A DNA stretch of 64,000 nt from assembly GCA_050633265.1 (NCBI GenBank), contig JBOEGE010000001.1:434001-498000 (forward strand), in the 5' to 3' direction. Below the pieces are notes generated by a model. It did not search any database, was not told the DNA's origin, and saw only the letters and a list, made by a program, of their open reading frames with translations. Numbering within the stretch: position 1 is the first letter of the stretch; the number at the start of each line of letters is the position of its first letter. The translations under genes were made by a program, and so were the position numbers. This stretch comes from JBLHZY01 sp050633265 (lineage in GTDB: Bacteria > Pseudomonadota > Alphaproteobacteria > Rhodobacterales > Rhodobacteraceae). Shown here piece by piece: positions 17,526 through 25,621 of the stretch.

Positions 17526-18571
17526 CCCTCCATCTCGGCCAACATCGCGGCCTGATCATCCGCCGTGAGCGCATCAATGAATTCGTTCAAATCGCCCTGC
17601 ATCACCTGATCCAGCTTATAAAGCGTCAGGTTGATCCGGTGATCCGAAACGCGCCCCTGCGGAAAATTATACGTCCTGATCCGCTCGGAGCGATCCCCCG
17701 ATCCGACCTGACTTTTGCGCATGCCCGAGCGTTCATCATGCAGCTTCTGGCGCTCGGCATCATAGAGCCGCGAGCGCAGCACTTGCATGGCAATCTCGCG
17801 GTTGCGGTGCTGGGATTTCTCGGCCGAAACAACGACGATCCCGCTGGGAATATGGGTGATCCGAACAGCCGAATCCGTGGTGTTCACATGCTGCCCACCG
17901 GCGCCGCTCGCGCGCATCGTGTCAATGCGTATGTCATTGGCATCAATATGAATATCAACCTCTTGCGCCTCAGGAAGCACCGCCACAGTCGCCGCAGATG
18001 TATGAATGCGCCCGCCGCTTTCCGTCTCGGGAACACGCTGAACCCGGTGCACGCCGCTCTCGTATTTCAGCCGGGCAAAAACCCCCTCGCCCTTGATATT
18101 GGCGATCACTTCCTTGATCCCACCAAGCTCGGTTTCCGACATCTCAACGATCTCGAATTTCCAGCCCTGCGCCTCGGCATAGCGCTGATACATGCGCAGC
18201 AAATCCCCGGCAAAAAGTGCGGCCTCATCGCCGCCTGTTCCGGGGCGAATTTCGATCATCGCCGGGCGCGCATCGGCCGCATCTTTGGGCAAAAGCGCCA
18301 GTTGCAAAGATTTCTCAAGCCCTGGCAATTGCGCGCGCAAAGCAGGCAGCTCTTCCTCGGCCAAAGCCTTCATCTCAGGATCGCGCAGCATCGCTTCGGC
18401 TTCGTCAATATCCTGCAAAACCTGCTGATAAGCGGCGATTTCCAGCACAACCGGGCGCAATTCCGCATATTCGCGCCCCAAAGCGGCCAAATCGCCATCC
18501 CCCTGCGCCATTGCGGCTTCAAGGAATTCCGAGCGGCGCGAAATCTGCATAAGTTTGTCTAAAGGAACCAT
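17522..18571 (-). CDS. prfA: Peptide chain release factor 1
   Basis: The 349-residue RF1 terminates translation at UAA and UAG. It carries GAGGQHVN (about 225-232) and the stop-codon recognition PxT tripeptide, here PET in RVPETESGGR. Domain order is normal: N-terminal helical domain, then decoding domain with MIEIRPGTGGDEA, then GGQ domain. It is followed by overlapping prmC. Confidence 0.96.
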   Translation of the reverse strand: MVPLDKLMQISRRSEFLEAAMAQGDGDLAALGREYAELRPVVLEIAAYQQVLQDIDEAEAMLRDPEMKALAEEELPALRAQLPGLEKSLQLALLPKDAADARPAMIEIRPGTGGDEAALFAGDLLRMYQRYAEAQGWKFEIVEMSETELGGIKEVIANIKGEGVFARLKYESGVHRVQRVPETESGGRIHTSAATVAVLPEAQEVDIHIDANDIRIDTMRASGAGGQHVNTTDSAVRITHIPSGIVVVSAEKSQHRNREIAMQVLRSRLYDAERQKLHDERSGMRKSQVGSGDRSERIRTYNFPQGRVSDHRINLTLYKLDQVMQGDLNEFIDALTADDQAAMLAEMEG

Positions 18572-18628
18572 AATGTTGCAATGCCTTTTGGGCGCGCCAA
18601 GGTCAAGTGGCTGGGCAAAGCGCGCGGA

Positions 18629-19078
18629 TCATTGCCCGCCGCGCAAAGCCGCAGCAAGCCCTCTTAAACGCGCCATATTGACCCCAAAATCAGAGCGCCC
18701 AAACCGCAGCCGCGCCAGCATCGCGATCTCATATCGCGCTTCATCGCCCGGGTCAGCCGCGCGCAGGCCAATCGTTGTGTAATCCGCAAACCCCCAGAAT
18801 TTGCTGCGCGTGACAAAGGTCATCCGCCCATCCTCAACATGGCCCGCGATCCGCTTGGTGCGCGCCAGCAAAAGCATCTGATCCTGCGCCGCCTGCATCG
18901 CGCCTGCGCCCGTCTCAAACGGCAAATCCGCCGCGCTCAAAATCAGCCGCCCGCCCGTTTGCCCCGGATCGGCCGCCGCAAATGGATCAATATGCCAAAG
19001 CCGCACTGCACTTGGCATCAAGCGCAGATAGGCTTGCAAAGCCACAAAGGCGAAAAGGGTAATTAGTATAAATTTCAA
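18629..19078 (-). CDS. DUF1499 family protein
   Basis: The 149-residue protein has an N-terminal hydrophobic segment (about 2-18, membrane anchor or signal). A DUF1499 region follows, containing RTKRIAGHVEDGRMTFVTRSKFWGFADYTTI, and RLRFGRSDFGVN near the C-terminus. Function of the family is unknown. It lies 4 nt after the agmatinase-like gene and 57 nt before prfA, all on the minus strand. Confidence 0.82.
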   Translation of the reverse strand: MKFILITLFAFVALQAYLRLMPSAVRLWHIDPFAAADPGQTGGRLILSAADLPFETGAGAMQAAQDQMLLLARTKRIAGHVEDGRMTFVTRSKFWGFADYTTIGLRAADPGDEARYEIAMLARLRFGRSDFGVNMARLRGLAAALRGGQ

Positions 19079-19082
19079 AGCC

Positions 19083-20054
19083 TTACGATCCAGACTTCAC
19101 ACGAGACCAACAATACAAACACAAGATTTCCATCGCCACATGCGCCCCCGCAATCGCCGTTGCCCCGCCCGTATCATAGGGCGGCGAGACCTCAACAACA
19201 TCCCCCCCAACAAGGCGCACCCCGGCCAGATCGCGCAGGATCGCCGCCGCCTGCCAGCTGGCCAAACCGCCCCAAACCGGCGTGCCCGTGCCCGGCGCAA
19301 AAGCCGGATCGAGGCAATCAATATCAAAGCTCAAATAAGCCGCCTCGCGCCCCACAATCCGGTGCACCTCAGAGGCGACCCAAGCCGCGCCCTTCTCATG
19401 CACCGCGCGCGCATCAATAATAGGAAAGCCAAGCGTGTCGGGATTGTCCGTCCGGATGCCGATCTGAACCGAGCGCGCCGGATCAACAAGCCCCAGCTTC
19501 ACCGCCTTGTAAAACATCGTGCCATGGTCAATCCGCTCCATGTCATCGTCCGGCCACGTATCGCTATGGGCATCAAAATGGATCAGGGAAAGCGGGCCGT
19601 GCTTGGCCGCCATCGCCTTTAGGATCGGCAAGGAAATATAATGATCGCCGCCCAAAGTCAGCGCGCCAGCCCCATGCGCAATGATCCCAGCGATATGCGC
19701 CTCAAGAGCGGCCGGAAATTCCGAAACCCGTGCATAATCAAAGGCCAGATCGCCGTAATCAATGATGTCAAACGCCCCAAGCGGATCAAACCCCCAGCCA
19801 TAAGGCGCATCAAACGGCTGCAAGGCGCTCGCCTCGCGAATGGCGCGCGGGCCCAATCGTGCACCGGGCCGGTTTGTCACCGCCTGATCAAAAGGAACCC
19901 CGGTGATCGCCAAATCAACCCCGGCCAAATCCTTGCTGTAACGGCGGCGCAAAAATGAAAGCGCCCCGCCAAAGGCATTCTCATAAGCCAATCCGCGCCG
20001 CTCAGCCCGGGTAAAGGCCAAATCAACCTGCTTGCTTGCATCTTCCAGCGCCAT
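19083..20054 (-). CDS. speB: Agmatinase / arginase-family ureohydrolase
   Basis: The 323-residue enzyme has the ureohydrolase dimanganese motifs: GGDHYIS, DAHSDTW and SFDIDCLDPAFAPGTGTPVWGG. Agmatinase (agmatine to putrescine plus urea) is the likeliest activity, but guanidinobutyrase and related activities share these motifs. Start 20054 is chosen because GGGAGG lies 6 nt upstream; the frame itself is 11 codons longer. No polyamine genes are nearby. Confidence 0.85.
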   Translation of the reverse strand: MALEDASKQVDLAFTRAERRGLAYENAFGGALSFLRRRYSKDLAGVDLAITGVPFDQAVTNRPGARLGPRAIREASALQPFDAPYGWGFDPLGAFDIIDYGDLAFDYARVSEFPAALEAHIAGIIAHGAGALTLGGDHYISLPILKAMAAKHGPLSLIHFDAHSDTWPDDDMERIDHGTMFYKAVKLGLVDPARSVQIGIRTDNPDTLGFPIIDARAVHEKGAAWVASEVHRIVGREAAYLSFDIDCLDPAFAPGTGTPVWGGLASWQAAAILRDLAGVRLVGGDVVEVSPPYDTGGATAIAGAHVAMEILCLYCWSRVKSGS

Positions 20055-20129
20055 CAAAGCCTCCCAAATATCCTGCAAAAGACCCAATCAAAGCCGCGCC
20101 GCCTTCGCAAGGCCCGATAGCACAAACGC

Positions 20130-20161
20130 AAAAAGCCAAAGGCGCAAACCTTCGGCTTTTT
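20130..20161. terminator. Hairpin with A- and T-tracts
   Basis: AAAAAGCC and GGCTTTTT flank an AAAGG/CCTT inner stem. It could terminate the amidohydrolase-side transcript on minus or act on plus. It abuts one copy of the dispersed CTTTTTCTTGG element. Confidence 0.55.
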
Positions 20162-20177
20162 CTTGGTGTAAATACTC
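20154..20177 (+). repeat. Dispersed intergenic element, copy 1
   Basis: CTTTTTCTTGG-N4-AAATACTC. The same pattern recurs at 25433-25455 (minus), partly at 42444-42461, and at 62724-62746. Each copy lies outside genes, close to a transcript end. Confidence 0.7.
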
Positions 20178-20271
20178 GCGCCGCAGGCACGCCGAGCAAA
20201 GCGAGGCGCCCCCCCAACAAACACAGATTGCGCCAGCAATCGCCTGTTTGGCGGGAGCCCGACCTAGCCTA

Positions 20272-21147
20272 TCAAGCGCTCACACCCAAAAGACGCATCG
20301 CGTTTTCCTTCAAAATCAACGGCCGCACCTCATCCTTGATCTTGATCTTCTCGAAATCCGCAAGCCAGCGCTCGGGCGAAATCATCGGCCAATCCGAGCC
20401 AAACAAAACCTTCTTCTTGAGGATCGAATTGCAATAGCGCACCAGAATTTCCGGGAAATATTTCGGCGACCAGCCCGACAGATCAATATAAACATTCGGC
20501 TTGTGCTGCGCGACGGCGAGCGCCTCTTCCTGCCAAGGAAACGAGGGGTGCGCCATAACGATCGGCATATCGGGGAAATCGACCGCCACATCATCAATAT
20601 ACATTGGATTAGAATACTTTAGCCGCATCCCATTGCCGCCCGGCATCCCCGATCCAACGCCGGTTTGCCCGGTGTGAAACAGCGCAACGGCACCGTGTTC
20701 CGCCAGAACCTCATACATCGCGTAAGCCATGCGATCATTGGGGTAAAAGCCCTGAAAGGTCGGGTGAAACTTAAACCCTTTGATGCCGTGATCCTCGATC
20801 AAGCGGCGCGCCTCGCGCACGCCCATCTTGCCTTTATGCGGATCAATCGAGGCAAACGGGATCAACACATCCGAGTTGTCTTTGACCTGCTCCAATACCT
20901 CATCATTGGAATAGCGCCGATAGCCGGTTTCGCGCTCTGCATCGACGGGAAAAATCACCGCCGCGATGTTTTGCGCCCGGTAATGCGCGGCCGTTTCGGG
21001 AATGGTGGGCGGGTGCTGCCAAGGGGCGCCGAAATAATTGGCCATGGTCGCTTGCAGATCATCATACCCATCATCCGCATGGCAGCCGCAGGGCTCTTCT
21101 GCATGGGTGTGAAAATCAATCGCCCGCACGCTGGAAAAATCGACCAT
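20272..21147 (-). CDS. Amidohydrolase, possible beta-ketoacyl-CoA hydrolase
   Basis: The 291-residue protein belongs to the amidohydrolase-2 family (TIM barrel). It has the N-terminal metal motif DFHTHAEEPCG, KGFKFHPTFQGF, the metal histidine of MAHPSFPWQEEA, and the catalytic aspartate of FGSDWPM. Relatives include aromatic decarboxylases, and the family also contains the hydrolase that cleaves hydroxyphenyl-beta-ketoacyl-CoA in hydroxycinnamate degradation. The neighbouring hydratase, dehydrogenase and CoA ligase genes favour that role here, but this is inference. GGGAGAGG precedes the start. It is divergent from the enoyl-CoA hydratase gene. Confidence 0.78.
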   Translation of the reverse strand: MVDFSSVRAIDFHTHAEEPCGCHADDGYDDLQATMANYFGAPWQHPPTIPETAAHYRAQNIAAVIFPVDAERETGYRRYSNDEVLEQVKDNSDVLIPFASIDPHKGKMGVREARRLIEDHGIKGFKFHPTFQGFYPNDRMAYAMYEVLAEHGAVALFHTGQTGVGSGMPGGNGMRLKYSNPMYIDDVAVDFPDMPIVMAHPSFPWQEEALAVAQHKPNVYIDLSGWSPKYFPEILVRYCNSILKKKVLFGSDWPMISPERWLADFEKIKIKDEVRPLILKENAMRLLGVSA

Positions 21148-21266
21148 TCTATCCTCTCCCGGCCGCCAATCGCGCAGCCCTCTTTATAAAGTTGCCCGCA
21201 GATCAGCCCCTTTTGGCCGCTCTGCCCGATGGAATATCTCTCTTGGTGATGTCATACAGCAAAAAT

Positions 21267-21287
21267 ATTGCTATTCAACCGAACAAT
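21267..21287. promoter_or_regulatory. Operator-like site, copy A
   Basis: ATTGCT-N7-CGAACAAT lies between the divergent amidohydrolase and enoyl-CoA hydratase genes. It matches 14 of 21 positions of the site in front of the MarR gene at 28798-28818. It overlaps an AGCAA-N5-TTGCT inverted repeat at 21258-21272. Confidence 0.55.
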
Positions 21288-21345
21288 TATGATTTACACA
21301 CATCAAGACGAATTCACAGCTGCCAAACACGAGATTTTTAGCCCA

Positions 21346-22128
21346 ATGAACGCTCATAGCTCTAAAGAAGATGTCCTGAAAATCGCGCTGAGCGAGGGAA
21401 TCGCCACGCTCACAATGTATCGCCCCGATAAGCGCAACGCGATGAATGATACATTGCTGGCCGCGCTGGATGCCTTCTTTTCTGCCCCGCCCAAAGAGGC
21501 GCGCGTGGCTGTTCTGACGGGCTGCGCGGGGCATTTTTGCTCTGGCCTTGATCTTAGCGAACATGTGCGCCGCTCGGCCGAAGAAACCATGCGCCATTCG
21601 CGCGGCTGGCACGGTGTGATGGAAAAAATTCAATTCGGCGGGCTGCCTGTTGTTTCGGCAATGCAGGGCGCGGTGATGGGCGGCGGGCTTGAATTGGCCA
21701 GCTCAACCCATGTGCGCATTGCTGAACCAAGCGTGCAGTTTCAGCTTCCCGAAGGGCGGCGCGGCATCTTTGTTGGCGGCGGCGCGACCGTGCGGGTTGG
21801 CCGTATTCTAGGCGCGGATCGGATGACCGAAATGATGCTCACGGGCCGCAAATATGGCGCAGTTGAGGGCCAAGCGCTTGGCCTGTGTCATTATAGTGTT
21901 GGTGAAGATGAGGCCCTGCCTCTTGCCATGGAGCTTGCAGGAAAGATCGCCCGCAATGCGCCGATGTCCAATTATCTGATGGTCAATTCCATCGCCCGGA
22001 TCAGCGATATGAGCCATAGCGACGGGCTTTATACCGAAAGCCTTTCTGCTGCGCTGAGCCAAACCACGCCAGACGCCGAAGAAGGCCTTAACGCCTTTTT
22101 GGAAAAACGCGCACCGAAGTTTCGCTAA
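21346..22128 (+). CDS. Enoyl-CoA hydratase (crotonase family)
   Basis: The 260-residue enzyme has the crotonase fold. The oxyanion-hole region is GHFCSGLDLSEH and the second is MQGAVMGGGLELASSTHV. Both catalytic glutamates seem present, in GGGLELAS and in QLPEGRRGI. In this cluster it probably hydrates a hydroxycinnamoyl-CoA. Crotonases of the lyase type (direct cleavage to the aldehyde) look similar, but the co-clustered dehydrogenase argues for hydration. The start is uncertain: in-frame ATG at 21289 and TTG at 21268 exist, and none has a strong ribosome binding site. Confidence 0.82.
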   Translation: MNAHSSKEDVLKIALSEGIATLTMYRPDKRNAMNDTLLAALDAFFSAPPKEARVAVLTGCAGHFCSGLDLSEHVRRSAEETMRHSRGWHGVMEKIQFGGLPVVSAMQGAVMGGGLELASSTHVRIAEPSVQFQLPEGRRGIFVGGGATVRVGRILGADRMTEMMLTGRKYGAVEGQALGLCHYSVGEDEALPLAMELAGKIARNAPMSNYLMVNSIARISDMSHSDGLYTESLSAALSQTTPDAEEGLNAFLEKRAPKFR

Positions 22129-22249
22129 ACAGTAAATTGATAACTCAATGCGCAAGAATCATGTAAACAGAACAGAGCTAACTCTGCGCCACCTATCAAA
22201 AACTTGAGGAAATACCACGGAATACAGGATAGTTGGTTGACAGTGTAAA

Positions 22250-22261
22250 TCACATTTGTGA
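22250..22261. promoter_or_regulatory. Palindrome upstream of dctP, with nearby TTGACA
   Basis: TCACA-TT-TGTGA is an inverted repeat just downstream of a TTGACA hexamer at 22237-22242. No good -10 at standard spacing is visible. The position suits an operator for the TRAP operon, and it differs from the ATTG...ACAAT sites of the same cluster. Confidence 0.35.
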
Positions 22262-22324
22262 CCGTATCTAATCACGATCAGGGACAGCCCAAAAACGGGC
22301 GCCCTACCAAAGGGAGGAATACCA

Positions 22325-23374
22325 ATGAAACGTCGTACTTTTACAGCGATGGCGGCATCCGCTGCTCTGGCCACGGGCCTGTTTGCCATGTCATCCGGCG
22401 CGGCTCTTGCGGCCGATGTTACGCTCAAACTGCACCAGTTTTTGCCGCCTGTTGCCACACTGCCAAAACACCTGCTGAAACCATGGGGCGAAGAGCTTGA
22501 AGCTGCCTCCGGTGGCTCAATCAAGATCCAACACTTTGATGCGATGGCGCTCGGCGGCCGTCCTCCAGAGCTGATGCAACAGGCCCAAGATGGCGCCGTT
22601 GACATCGTGATGACCGTTGTCGGCTATACGCCTGGCCGCTTCCCTCGCACCGAAGTGGTTGAGCTGCCCTTCATGATGACCGATACCGTTGGCACATCCC
22701 TCGCGCTGCAACAGCTCGTTGAGGAAGATTTCCAAGCCAACGAATATAATGATGTCAAAGTGCTTGCCGCTTGGGTGCATGGCCCCGGCCTCATCCACTC
22801 GCGCGAAGGGGTCAAAAGCCTCGAAGACATGGAAGGCCTCAAAGTGCGCGGCCCAACACGCGTGATCAACAACCTGCTCACAGAGCTTGGCGCACAGCCC
22901 ATCGGCATGCCGCTTCCGGCCATTCCTGAGGGTCTGTCCAAAGGCGTGATCAACGCAACCGTGATCCCATGGGAAGTCACGCCCTCGATCAAACTGGCCG
23001 AACTTGTCCAGAATCACACCGAGTTTTCTGGCGATGCATCGCTTTATACAGCGGCGATCATCATGGTGATGAACAAGGCCAAATACGAGAGCCTGACAGA
23101 TGAGCAGCGCGCGGTTCTTGATAGCGAAACAGGGGCCAAACTCTCGGCCCGTGCGGCCAAAATCATGGTCGATTATGATAAGCCCGGCCGCGATATCGCA
23201 ACCAACGCTGGCAACAAAATCGACGTTTTGGATGAAGCCGAAGTGGCCCGCTGGAAAACAGCCTCCGAGCCGGTAGTTGCGACTTGGATCGCAGAAATGA
23301 AGGAAAAAGGCATCGACGGCGAAGCTCTGATCGCGCGCACAAAGGCGCTGATTGCTGAGAACACCCCGAAGTAA
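22325..23374 (+). CDS. dctP: TRAP transporter substrate-binding protein DctP
   Basis: The 349-residue periplasmic receptor has a signal peptide (KRRTFTAMAASAALATGLF, cleavage near ALAAD). The DctP fold has the conserved carboxylate-binding arginine in LKVRGPTRVINNLL. The ligand is probably an organic or aromatic acid; gene context suggests a hydroxycinnamate. GGAGG sits 7 nt before the ATG. Two hairpins separate it from dctQ and dctM, which would give the binding protein an excess over the membrane subunits. Confidence 0.93.
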   Translation: MKRRTFTAMAASAALATGLFAMSSGAALAADVTLKLHQFLPPVATLPKHLLKPWGEELEAASGGSIKIQHFDAMALGGRPPELMQQAQDGAVDIVMTVVGYTPGRFPRTEVVELPFMMTDTVGTSLALQQLVEEDFQANEYNDVKVLAAWVHGPGLIHSREGVKSLEDMEGLKVRGPTRVINNLLTELGAQPIGMPLPAIPEGLSKGVINATVIPWEVTPSIKLAELVQNHTEFSGDASLYTAAIIMVMNKAKYESLTDEQRAVLDSETGAKLSARAAKIMVDYDKPGRDIATNAGNKIDVLDEAEVARWKTASEPVVATWIAEMKEKGIDGEALIARTKALIAENTPK

Positions 23375-23389
23375 GCCAATAAGAACAAA

Positions 23390-23425
23390 GAGCGGCGCGC
23401 GCTTTGCGCCCTCTTTTTCTTTTTG
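23390..23425 (+). terminator. Hairpin 1 between dctP and dctQ
   Basis: A GGCGC/GCGCC stem with flanking GAG/CTC (one bulge) is followed by TTTTTCTTTTT. It begins 16 nt after dctP, so it probably attenuates read-through into dctQM. Confidence 0.75.
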
Positions 23426-23458
23426 CGGGCCGAAGCCTCGTGCTTTCGGCCCGCTTTT
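23425..23458 (+). terminator. Hairpin 2 between dctP and dctQ
   Basis: A perfect 10-bp stem GCGGGCCGAA / TTCGGCCCGC with a 10-nt loop is followed by TTTT. It is in tandem with hairpin 1. Confidence 0.75.
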
Positions 23459-23534
23459 CCAAATGTCACTTGGTCTTGGCGGATTTTTCCGCTTCCATCG
23501 CTGACATCCAAAACCACCCTGAAAGAGAACCACA

Positions 23535-24047
23535 ATGGCACGCTCCTTTCTGAACAGTTCCATATATGCTTTGGCGCGATACACGGCCCTTCTGGGCGGC
23601 ATTGTGCTGATCGCGGTTGTGATCATGTCTTGTGTTTCGATCATTGGCCGCGCCCTGTCGATCATCGGCCTCTCCTCCATTCCCGGCGATTTCGAGATGG
23701 TCGAAATGGGCATTGGCTTTGCGGTTTTTGCCTCCCTGCCCTGGTGTCACCTCAATAAAGGGCATGCTTCTGTCGATCTGTTTCAGCCCGCTTTTGGCCG
23801 CTATCTGAACGCGGTGATTGATGTGGTGGCCGATGCGCTGATGTTTGTTGTTTCGGCCCTGATCGCGCGCCAACTCTGGCTTGGGATGCTTGATAAAAAG
23901 CAATATTCCGAAACCACATTCATCCTTCAATTCCCGGTCTATTATGCCTACGCCGCGGCCATGCTCGGCGCAGTCGTCTTTGTGATCGTGTCCCTCTATT
24001 GCTTTGGTCGCTCCATTGGGCGCGCCAAAAAGGAGTTCGCCCAATGA
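23535..24047 (+). CDS. dctQ: TRAP transporter small permease DctQ
   Basis: The 170-residue protein has four predicted membrane helices and the DctQ-type segment GFAVFASLPWCHLNKGHASVDLF. It pairs with DctM to form the secondary transporter that accepts substrate from DctP. It overlaps dctM by ATGA, indicating translational coupling. Confidence 0.9.
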   Translation: MARSFLNSSIYALARYTALLGGIVLIAVVIMSCVSIIGRALSIIGLSSIPGDFEMVEMGIGFAVFASLPWCHLNKGHASVDLFQPAFGRYLNAVIDVVADALMFVVSALIARQLWLGMLDKKQYSETTFILQFPVYYAYAAAMLGAVVFVIVSLYCFGRSIGRAKKEFAQ

Positions 24048-25366
24048 GCGATCTACAAATTGGGCTTGCGTCCTTTCCCATCCTTCTCCTGCTGATCTTC
24101 CTGCGCGTGCCCATCGGGGTTGCCATGCTCAGCATCGGGTTTTGTGGCACCTATTTCGTCAATGGCAATACGATCATGACGATGAGCCAACTCAAACACC
24201 TCACCTATGGCACCTTCTCCAATTACTCATTTTCGATCATTCCGCTGTTCTTGCTGATGGGCCAATTTGCAACCCTCGGCGGCATGTCCGCGGCGCTGTT
24301 CAAATCGGCTGAATCCTGGCTTGGGCATCGCAAAGGCGGGGTCGCCATGGCGGCTGTTGGCGCCTGTGCTGGCTTTGGCGCGATCTGCGGCTCTTCGCTC
24401 GCAACCGCCGCGACAATGGGCCAAGTCGCCCTGCCTGAGCTGCGCAAATATGGCTACTCAGGCCGGCTCGCAACCGGCGCCCTCGCCGCCGGCGGCACCC
24501 TGGGCATCCTGATCCCACCAAGCGTGATCCTGGTGATCTATGCAATCCTGACAGAGCAAAACATCGCCAAACTCTTCATGGCCGCTTTCCTGCCCGGCAT
24601 CTTGGCCGCGATCGGCTATATGATCTGTATCGCGATCTATGTGCGCATCTACCCCGACAGCTGCGGCACCCGCGAACGCCTTCCCTATAGCGAACGCTTC
24701 AAAGCGCTGCTGCCGGTGATCCCCGTTCTCGCCATCTTCCTGATCGTGGTCGGCGGCATCTATGGCGGCATCTTCACCCCAACCGAAGCCGCCGCCGTGG
24801 GCGCTGCCTGCACCGGCCTGCTTGCGCTGGTGACAGGCGGGCTGACATGGCTCAAAACCAAAGAGGCAATCCTGACAACCGCCAATGCAACCGGAATGAT
24901 CTTCCTGATTGTGCTGGGGGCGGGCTTCTTCAACAGCTTCCTTGCATTGACCCAACTGCCCCAACAATCGGCTGAATGGGTGGCCATGCAAGGCTACTCC
25001 CCATGGACAGTGCTCGCCGTGGTGCTCGCGCTCTACCTTGTGTTTGGCTGCGTGATGGACAGCCTCTCAATGGTGCTGCTGACCGTGCCGATTTTCTTCC
25101 CAATCATGATGGCGCTCGACTTTGGCATGTCGCCCACAGACTTTGGCCTTTGGTTCGGCATCCTTGTGCTCATCGTGGTGGAAGTCGGGCTGATAACCCC
25201 GCCTGTGGGGATGAACCTCTTTGTGATCAACTCGATGTCAAAAGACATCCCCATCTCGGAAACCTTCCGCGGCACCCTGCCCTTTGTGATCACCGATCTG
25301 ATCCGCGTGGTGATCCTTGTGGCTTTCCCATCTATCACATTGCTCACAGTCTGGCTCTTCTACTAA
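24044..25366 (+). CDS. dctM: TRAP transporter large permease DctM
   Basis: The 440-residue protein has about 12 hydrophobic segments. Family motifs include VPIGVAMLSIGF, the central GAICGSSLATAATMGQVALPELRKYGYS, and the C-terminal VVEVGLITPPVGMNLFVINS. It drives uptake with the ion gradient. Start 24044 has AAGGAG upstream; a 15-codon longer frame overlaps dctQ. Confidence 0.95.
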   Translation: MSDLQIGLASFPILLLLIFLRVPIGVAMLSIGFCGTYFVNGNTIMTMSQLKHLTYGTFSNYSFSIIPLFLLMGQFATLGGMSAALFKSAESWLGHRKGGVAMAAVGACAGFGAICGSSLATAATMGQVALPELRKYGYSGRLATGALAAGGTLGILIPPSVILVIYAILTEQNIAKLFMAAFLPGILAAIGYMICIAIYVRIYPDSCGTRERLPYSERFKALLPVIPVLAIFLIVVGGIYGGIFTPTEAAAVGAACTGLLALVTGGLTWLKTKEAILTTANATGMIFLIVLGAGFFNSFLALTQLPQQSAEWVAMQGYSPWTVLAVVLALYLVFGCVMDSLSMVLLTVPIFFPIMMALDFGMSPTDFGLWFGILVLIVVEVGLITPPVGMNLFVINSMSKDIPISETFRGTLPFVITDLIRVVILVAFPSITLLTVWLFY

Positions 25367-25384
25367 ACCACCCCCAAAACAGAC

Positions 25385-25417
25385 AAAGGCGCGCCCCTTC
25401 AACCGGGCGCGCCTTTT
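25385..25417 (+). terminator. Terminator of the TRAP operon
   Basis: AGGCGCGCCC and GGGCGCGCCT form a perfect stem followed by TTT, about 20 nt after dctM. Confidence 0.85.
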
Positions 25418-25432
25418 GCCTGTCTCGCAATG

Positions 25433-25455
25433 AGTATTTAAGACCAAGAAAAAGT
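25433..25455 (-). repeat. Dispersed intergenic element, copy 2
   Basis: Read on the minus strand: CTTTTTCTTGG-N5-AAATACTC. It lies between the convergent dctM and CoA-ligase transcripts. Confidence 0.7.
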
Positions 25456-25540
25456 CCAAACGCTCAGTGCTTTGTCACTACGCCCTTTTCACAGTTGTCA
25501 AATATCCCCGCCGGAGGCTTCCACATTGGCCAAGCCACCC

Positions 25541-25570
25541 AAAGAAAAGGGCCGCGAAAACCGCAGCCCT
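25541..25570 (-). terminator. Terminator after the CoA ligase gene
   Basis: An AGGGC/GCCCT stem with inner GCG/CGC pairing and a TTTT loop is followed on minus by TTTCTTT. It lies about 50 nt past the ligase stop codon. Confidence 0.65.
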
Positions 25571-25621
25571 ATTCCCCAAAACTCATCCGCTTGACACTCC
25601 GCCAAACGTTGGTACATCACC

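Noticed and set aside
17880..18080. Unusual stop-codon recognition motif (PET) in RF1
   Set aside because: RF1 proteins follow PxT and the middle residue is variable, so this is not unusual.
22250..22261. CRP site upstream of dctP
   Set aside because: The half-sites are in inverted order (TCACA then TGTGA) with a 2-bp gap, unlike TGTGA-N6-TCACA.
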